Shown here piece by piece: positions 41,356-46,074 of a stretch of 46,074 nt of DNA. The stretch's first letter is position 1. Each line of letters starts with the position of its first letter. The notes beneath the pieces were generated by a model. It saw nothing but the letters and a program-made list of their open reading frames with translations, ran no database searches and was not told the origin of the DNA. The DNA lies in assembly GCA_019239975.1 (NCBI GenBank), contig JAFAZE010000122.1, forward strand, positions 1 to 46,074, given 5' to 3'. The position numbers and the translations under genes are program-made. This stretch comes from Streptosporangiaceae bacterium. GTDB taxonomy: Bacteria; Actinomycetota; Actinomycetes; Streptosporangiales; Streptosporangiaceae.

Positions 41356-41823
41356 GTGAGCGATCTTCCCGAGCCCCCGGTGCGCTACTTCGAGGATTAC
41401 GAGCCCGGGCTGGCGGTCGACTGTGGCAGCGTCGGCGTCGACGAGGCGGGCGTCATCGCCTTCGCCAAGGAGTTTGACCCACAGCCGTTCCACATCGACC
41501 CGTCGGCGGCCGGCCCGTTCGGCGGCCTGATAGCGAGCGGCTGGCACACGACCGGCCTCATGATGCGGCTGCTCGTGGAGCACTTCCTCTCCGCGGAGAC
41601 CAGCCTCGGCGCGGCCGGCGTCGACGAGATCCGCTGGCCTCGCCCCGTCCGTCCCGGCGACACGCTGCACGTCCGGGCCACGGTCCTGGAGAGCAGGAGA
41701 TCGCGCAGCAAGCCCGACCGCGGCATCATCCGTTCTCTCGCCGAGGTCACCAACCAGAACGGCGAGACCGTCATGCGGATGATCGCCATCAACCTGGTGC
41801 TGGCCCGCGACCCCGGGCCCTGA
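41356..41823 (+). CDS. MaoC-like dehydratase
   Basis: A 155-residue hot-dog-fold hydratase: [19 protein letters not shown] holds the conserved Asp and His of R-specific enoyl-CoA hydratases, and [19 protein letters not shown] and [19 protein letters not shown] are family landmarks. It probably adds water to an enoyl-acyl intermediate or reverses this. It starts with a GTG at 41356 and has no partner gene within the unit. It is divergent from the LysM gene. Confidence 0.88.
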   Translation: MSDLPEPPVRYFEDYEPGLAVDCGSVGVDEAGVIAFAKEFDPQPFHIDPSAAGPFGGLIASGWHTTGLMMRLLVEHFLSAETSLGAAGVDEIRWPRPVRPGDTLHVRATVLESRRSRSKPDRGIIRSLAEVTNQNGETVMRMIAINLVLARDPGP

Positions 41824-42066
41824 CGCCTTGCGCGGGCTTCGCCCCCTGGCCGCTAACCGGCACGATGGAGTATCGAGCCGGTTATAGGCGGCTCAGATTT
41901 CCATCGAGCCGGGTCTCGGGATGACGCCGCGGCCGGGAGCGCCCGTTCCGGCATCGCCGCCATCTCCTGGCGGACACCGCCTCCCCGCGTACTTCGGGGC
42001 GGTCTGGACTTCGGCGCGCGCCCGCGGAGATAGTTAAGAAATGTCAGCCAAACGATAGGTGGTCGT

Positions 42067-42603
42067 ATGCTCAGGGCCTTCGCTTACGAGCAGGTGGGTG
42101 TCGTCGTCGGCGACCTGTACTTCCTGGACCCGGAACCGCGGAAAGGCCAGGAGGGCGCCGAGCACGGCGTCCGCCTCGAGCTCCGGGCATTCGGCCGCGG
42201 TGAGCTCATGGGGTCGGTCTACTCCGCGCAGCCCATCGAGGTCGGCCAGCCGATCTGGCGCGTCGACCTGCTCGAGTCCGTCGACGGCAGGCCGGGCAGC
42301 TTCGACCGGACCCACCACCACCCGGAGTTCACCGGCTGGGATCCCGGTCGGCGCGTGTTCGAGCGCGAACTGTCGGCGGACCCGTTCGGCTGGCTCGCCG
42401 CCCAGCTGTCCGACCTGCCCGCGGTGCTCGAGCGCGCGGGCCTGGCCGTCGGCACCGCCACCCCCGCCGACGAGGCGGGCCTGCGCGACAGCGCACCCGA
42501 GATCGTGGCCGCCTCCCGCCGCATGCTCGAAAGGGTGCGGGCAGGCGAGCTTGGCCGCGCCCCGCAGGGCGGCGCCGGCAGCATCCGCTCCGGCTGGCTC
42601 TGA
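42067..42603 (+). CDS. Hypothetical protein, 178 residues
   Basis: The ATG at 42067 follows AGGTGG and opens a 178-residue frame with normal codon use. I do not recognise the family. It contains LYFLDPEPRKGQEGAEHGVR, PIWRVDLLESVDGRPGSFDR and THHHPEFTGWDPGRRVFERE, with a His cluster at residues 78-81 that might bind metal. No membrane segment or signal is seen. The 243-bp region before it (41824-42066) shows nothing I can assign. A tandem-repeat tract follows. Confidence 0.6.
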   Translation: MLRAFAYEQVGVVVGDLYFLDPEPRKGQEGAEHGVRLELRAFGRGELMGSVYSAQPIEVGQPIWRVDLLESVDGRPGSFDRTHHHPEFTGWDPGRRVFERELSADPFGWLAAQLSDLPAVLERAGLAVGTATPADEAGLRDSAPEIVAASRRMLERVRAGELGRAPQGGAGSIRSGWL

Positions 42604-42623
42604 CGCCCGCCCCTCGCCCCCTC

Positions 42624-42740
42624 GGCGCCCCTCGCCCGCGCGCTTCCCTCGCGCGCCCGGGCGCTTCCCTCGCCCGCTCAGGCGCCCCTCGCCCGCTCAG
42701 GCGCCCCTCGCCCGCCCCGGCGCCCCCTCGCCCGCCCGGG
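42624..42740. repeat. Degenerate tandem repeat of about 19 bp
   Basis: About six units related to GCGCCCCTCGCCCGCTCAG run from 42624 to 42740, between the stop of the hypothetical gene and the stop of the amidohydrolase gene. There are no spacers. Confidence 0.75.
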
Positions 42741-43583
42741 CTACAGGCCGAGGACGCGCTCGGCGTTTTCGTGGAAGACCATGCGCATGACGGGTTCGTC
42801 GAAGCCGAGCTCGTCCCATTCGCGAAGAATCCGGCCGTAGCCGAGGCTCGGGTGGTCGCTGCCGAACATGATCTTTTCCCGCAGCCGCCCGCGGATGTCG
42901 GTGCACAGGGCGGGCGGGAAGTACTTCGGCGCCCAGCCGGACAGCTCCCAGAAGACGTTGCCCTTGTGCAGCGCGACAGCGGTCATCTCGTCGGTCCACG
43001 GCCAGCCGGGGTGCGCCGCGACGATGGTGAGACCGGGGAACCTGGCGGCGAGGTTGTCCACGCACAGCGGCCGCGCGTGCTCCAGGCGCGCGCCCATCCC
43101 ACCGGGCATCCCGGCGCCCATGCCGGTGGTGCCCACGTCGATCATCACCGGGACGCCCAGCCCGGCGATCGTCTCGAACAGCGGGTTCAGCGCGGGGTCG
43201 TCGACCGCGAAATGACCCATGATCGGGTGGAAGTGGAAGCCGAGCACGTTGTGGTCGCGCACCGCCTTGAGCGCCTCGGTGACCGCGTCCTCGCCCTTGA
43301 GCGGGTCGACCGCCCCCCACGCCTGGACGAACGCGGCCGGGTGGCGGTCGCGCAGCCCGGCGACGTACGCGCTGTCGCAGGGCGGGGCGCCGGTGACGGA
43401 CTCGATGTCGAAGGCGACGAGCACCGCCTCGACGCCGGCCGCGGTGACATCGGCGACCACCTCGTCCTCGGACTTCGCCGCCCACGTCTTGCCCCAGTAT
43501 CTGCCCAGCGCCCCGGCGTATGGTCCCTGCGACGCGATCCACACGTCGGTGCCCGGGTAGCAGTGCAGGTCAACGCGCCTCAT
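42741..43583 (-). CDS. Amidohydrolase 2 family protein (ACMSD-like)
   Basis: A 280-residue TIM-barrel metal enzyme. It begins RRVDLHCYPGTDVW, where other members have HxH; here the second His is Tyr-like, so the metal site is unusual. FHFHPIMGHFAVDD, IVAAHPGWPWTDEM and MFGSDHPSLGYGRILREW contain further family His/Asp positions. Members hydrolyse or decarboxylate small aromatic acids. The ATG at 43583 is eight bases after GAGG. It is divergent from a TrmB-like regulator gene, which may control it. Confidence 0.82.
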   Translation of the reverse strand: MRRVDLHCYPGTDVWIASQGPYAGALGRYWGKTWAAKSEDEVVADVTAAGVEAVLVAFDIESVTGAPPCDSAYVAGLRDRHPAAFVQAWGAVDPLKGEDAVTEALKAVRDHNVLGFHFHPIMGHFAVDDPALNPLFETIAGLGVPVMIDVGTTGMGAGMPGGMGARLEHARPLCVDNLAARFPGLTIVAAHPGWPWTDEMTAVALHKGNVFWELSGWAPKYFPPALCTDIRGRLREKIMFGSDHPSLGYGRILREWDELGFDEPVMRMVFHENAERVLGL

Positions 43584-43633
43584 CTGGCCGCCTCACGGTT
43601 ATCGGCACCTTGCAACCCACTACAGTAGGTGCT
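43584..43633. promoter_or_regulatory. Divergent promoter region with short inverted repeat
   Basis: Between the amidohydrolase and TrmB-like genes lies CTAC-A-GTAG (43619-43627), a short symmetric core near the start of the regulator gene. It may be the operator; the arms are only four bases. Confidence 0.3.
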
Positions 43634-44521
43634 ATGGGAACAACCCAGCCTGCCGCCTCCGTGGAGCGGCTTCTCGATCTCGGCTTCTCCCGGTACGAGG
43701 CCCAGGCCTACCTCGGGCTGCTCGGGCAGGAGCCGATGACCGGGTACGCGCTGGCCAACCTGACCGGGATTCCGCAGCCCAAGGTGTACGAGACGCTGCG
43801 CCGCCTGACCCGCAAGGGCGCGGCGATCCAGGTGAGCGGCGACCCGGCGCTGTTCGTGGCGCTGCCGCCGGAGCGGCTGCTGGCGCAGCTCGACAGCGAG
43901 TTCAGGCAGCGGCTCGCCGACGCCAAAGAGGAGCTCAGCCGCCCGGCCGCCGGGGCGGGCGGCGACTTCCGCGTGCTGCGGGTGATGACCGACTGGCCCG
44001 CGATCGCCAAGTGCGCGGCCGGCCTGCTGGAGGCGGCCCGGCGGCACTACTACGTGTCGCTCAGCAGCGACCAGCCGGACGCCGTGGTGGCGGCGATCCA
44101 GCGCGCCGACGCCCGGGGGGTGCCCGGCGACATCCTGCACTTCGGCCCCTCCGAGGTGAGCATCGCCAACGGCCAGGTCATCCGGCACCTGTCCACCGAC
44201 GGCGTGGTGTACCGGCACCATCAGGCGCGGCATCTCGCGGTGGTCGCCGATGGCACGCGCGTGCTGTGGGCGCTGGCCGCGGACGGCACGAACTGGGACG
44301 CGGCCACCGCCGATGACGCGCTGATCGCCGCGGCGGTCAAGGGGTACGTCAGGCACGACATGTACGTGCAGCGGATCGCCGGTGATTTCGGGCCCGTGCT
44401 GGCCGAGCGCTACGGCCCCGGCCTGGCCGGCCTGGTCCGCCCGCCCGCCGCGGCCGAGCCCGCCGCGGCCGAGCCCGTGGTGCCGGGTGAGGCTGGTGCG
44501 AGGGAGCCGCGCACCGCGTGA
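43634..44521 (+). CDS. TrmB-family transcriptional regulator
   Basis: A 295-residue regulator: the N-terminal TrmB winged helix is LGFSRYEAQAYLGLLGQEPM, then GYALANLTGIPQPKVYETL RRL, and the second domain (HYYVSLSSDQPDAVVAAIQR, VYRHHQARHLAVVADGTRVL) senses a small molecule. The ATG at 43634 is the start. It is divergent from the amidohydrolase gene and convergent with the aryl-AMP ligase gene, 25 bases apart. The tail has repeated AAAEP units. It probably controls the amidohydrolase gene. Confidence 0.88.
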   Translation: MGTTQPAASVERLLDLGFSRYEAQAYLGLLGQEPMTGYALANLTGIPQPKVYETLRRLTRKGAAIQVSGDPALFVALPPERLLAQLDSEFRQRLADAKEELSRPAAGAGGDFRVLRVMTDWPAIAKCAAGLLEAARRHYYVSLSSDQPDAVVAAIQRADARGVPGDILHFGPSEVSIANGQVIRHLSTDGVVYRHHQARHLAVVADGTRVLWALAADGTNWDAATADDALIAAAVKGYVRHDMYVQRIAGDFGPVLAERYGPGLAGLVRPPAAAEPAAAEPVVPGEAGAREPRTA

Positions 44522-44561
44522 GCTGGGCACCGGCGCGCCGCGTGAGCTACGCACCGGCGGT
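44514..44561. repeat. 24-bp tandem duplication at convergent gene ends
   Basis: Two diverged copies (44514-44537 and 44538-44561) share CCGCGTGAGCT and GCACCGGCG. The TrmB stop lies in the first copy and the ligase stop in the second. Confidence 0.7.
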
Positions 44562-46074
44562 CCCGCCCGCGAGCCTGGCCGCCAGGTCCCTCTTCGACAC
44601 CTTGCCGAAGCCGGACAGCGGCAGCGAGCCGAGAATCTCCAGCCGTTCCGGCAGCTTGAACGCGGCGATCCCGAAGCCGGAGAGGAACTCCACGAGCTCC
44701 CCGAACGTCAGCGACGCCCCCGGGCGGAGCACCACGCACGCGCACATGCGCTCGCCGAGGACCGGATCCGGGTACGGAACGCAACTGACGTTCTGCACGG
44801 CCGGGTGGGCGAGGATGAGATTCTCCACCTCCTCGGCGCTGATCTTCTCCCCGCCCCGGTTGATGAGGTCCTTGACCCGGCCCTCGACGACGTAGTTGCC
44901 GGACGGCGTCCGCCGCAGCAGGTCGCCGGAGCGGTAGAACCCGTCCGGGGTGAAGGCCCGCGCGTTGTGCTCGGGGGCACGGAAGTAGCCGCGCAGCGTG
45001 TAGGGACCGCGGACGATCAGCTCACCCGGCTCGCCGTCCGGCACCACGTTCCCTTCCTCGTCGACCAGGAGGACCTCGTCGTCGGGCGAGGCGGGCCGGC
45101 CGCAGGTCACCCGGCGCACCTCGTCGGGGTCGTCCGGCCGGACGAACATGATCAGGCCCTCGGCCATGCCGAAGTTCTCCTGGATGAAGCAGCCGGGCAG
45201 GGCCCGCTCGGCGCGGGCCCGCACCTCGGGCTGCAGGCGCTGCCCGCCGGACTGGATCACGCGCAGCGAGGACAGGTCGTACCCGGCGATGGCCGGGTCG
45301 TCGATCCACCGGATCAGCAGCGCGGGCACCAGGTGGATGTGCGTCACCCGGTGCCGCTGGATCAGCTCGAAGACGTCCCGCGGCCGGGTGGAGGAGCCCA
45401 GCACCACCGTGCCGCCGGACAGCAGGAAGCCCTGCATGCCCGGTCAGCCGAGCGGCAGGTTGTGCTCGATCGGCAGCACGTCGAGCAGCACGTCGCCGCC
45501 GCCGATCCCGCACACCGACGCGGCCGCCAGGGAGTTGTACAGGTAGTCGTTGTGGCTGCGCGGGATGAGCTTCGGGATCCCGGTGGTGCCGCCGGACAGC
45601 AGGAACAGCGCCGGGTCCGCCGGGTCGATGCGGACCCGGTCCAGCGCGTCCGCCCCGGCCCGCGGCTCGGCGTCGAGCAGGTCCTCGATGCGGACGAACC
45701 GGCGCTGTTCACGTCCGGCGCACGGGCCGCCCGGGCCCGGGCCTCCCTGGACCAGGCACAGCTCGACGGCCGGCTGGGCGGCCATGATCTCGCGGGCCAT
45801 GGCGGTGTAGTCGAAGCCGCGGGCGGCGCCGGGCACGGCCAGCGCCCTGGCCCCGGATATCTCCGCGAACTGGGTGATCTCGCGCTTGCGGTGGACCGGC
45901 AGGGCCAGCACCGGGATCGCCCCGATCCGCTGCAGCGCGAAGTAGAGGTAGGCGAAGACGGCGGTGTTCGGCAGCTGGACGATGACCCGGTCCAGCGGGC
46001 GCAAGCCGAGGTCGAGCAGCGTCCGGGCCAGCCGGGCGGAACGCTCGTCGAGCTGGCGGTAGGTCACGGGCCCG
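44547..46074 (-). pseudogene. Aryl-AMP ligase (EntE/DhbE-like), in-frame TGA, cut by window edge
   Basis: An adenylate-forming enzyme of the 2,3-dihydroxybenzoate/salicylate-AMP ligase type. The first half runs from the right edge to LPIEHNLPLG with the A3 loop LLSGGTTGIPKLIPRSHNDY. A TGA at 45444-45446 interrupts it, and the same frame continues PGMQGFLLSGGTVVLGSS. Then come NFGMAEGLIMFVR, FYRSGDLLRRTPSGN, DLINRGGEKISAEEVENL and LSGFGKVSKRDLA with the catalytic lysine. Relatives have Cys or Ser at the TGA position. A nonsense mutation is the simplest reading. It would activate an aromatic acid for siderophore-like synthesis. Confidence 0.82.

Noticed and set aside
42624..42740. CRISPR array
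   Set aside because: The units are contiguous with no spacers and vary by substitution; no cas gene is present.

Overview
The window looks like a chromosomal segment of a high-GC actinomycete. The DNA is visibly very GC-rich with GC-ending codons, and it carries families typical of that phylum: a large LuxR (LAL) regulator, a DUF6879 protein, an F420-type luciferase-like oxidoreductase, a MocR regulator and a perfect-class IdeR/DtxR iron box. I cannot name the genus from sequence alone.

Left part (1-7.9 kb) reads as a decaying accessory element. An MFS transporter gene is split by an IS630-type insertion sequence with exact TA duplication. Next comes a small-molecule modification operon on the minus strand (alpha/beta hydrolase, SnoaL-like protein, FAD monooxygenase, methyltransferase), divergent from a TetR regulator; the two middle genes each carry a one-base frameshift. 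A shredded methyltransferase gene and an intact HepT-MntA toxin-antitoxin pair follow. The segment ends at a 46-bp 3' half of an initiator tRNA-Met, the usual footprint of an integrated element, which would extend leftwards out of the window.

8-15 kb continues the gene decay: a LAL regulator with one nonsense codon and two frameshifts, an alpha/beta hydrolase with two frameshifts, and an esterase with an ATA in place of the start codon and an internal TAG. Intact genes sit between them (DUF302, epoxide-hydrolase-like, cupin). 14.9-20 kb holds an AlkZ-like glycosylase homologue, a dihydrofolate-reductase-like protein, a luciferase-like oxidoreductase divergent from its MarR regulator across a nested palindrome, a DUF6879 protein and remnants of an MFS/MarR pair.

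20-31 kb is mostly intact housekeeping and metabolic genes: an iron permease under an iron box, a secreted PHI-1-like protein, a hydrolase, a MocR regulator divergent from a DMT exporter plus B3/B4-domain gene, a Gfo/Idh oxidoreductase, AraC plus VOC protein, polyphosphate kinase 2, RNase HI, and a second putative toxin-antitoxin pair of the DUF5615 type.

31-41 kb is a polyol uptake and oxidation locus. A SorC-family regulator (overlapping an APH-fold kinase gene) is divergent from binding protein, two permeases, ATPase and mannitol-type dehydrogenase, the same order as mtlEFGKD of pseudomonads, with three copies of a GNTCA-N2-TGAGC element in the divergent region. The mtnA gene and a LysM/transglycosylase gene with repeated TCACA motifs upstream follow. 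The right end (41-46 kb) has a MaoC dehydratase, an unknown protein, an amidohydrolase divergent from a TrmB-like regulator, and an aryl-AMP ligase that runs off the window and contains an in-frame TGA at a usually Cys/Ser position.

Candidate novelties are the frame-supplied stop codon of the transposase, the tRNA-fMet attachment scar, the polyol regulon with its three operators, the repeated TCACA promoter, and the UGA in the adenylation enzyme.
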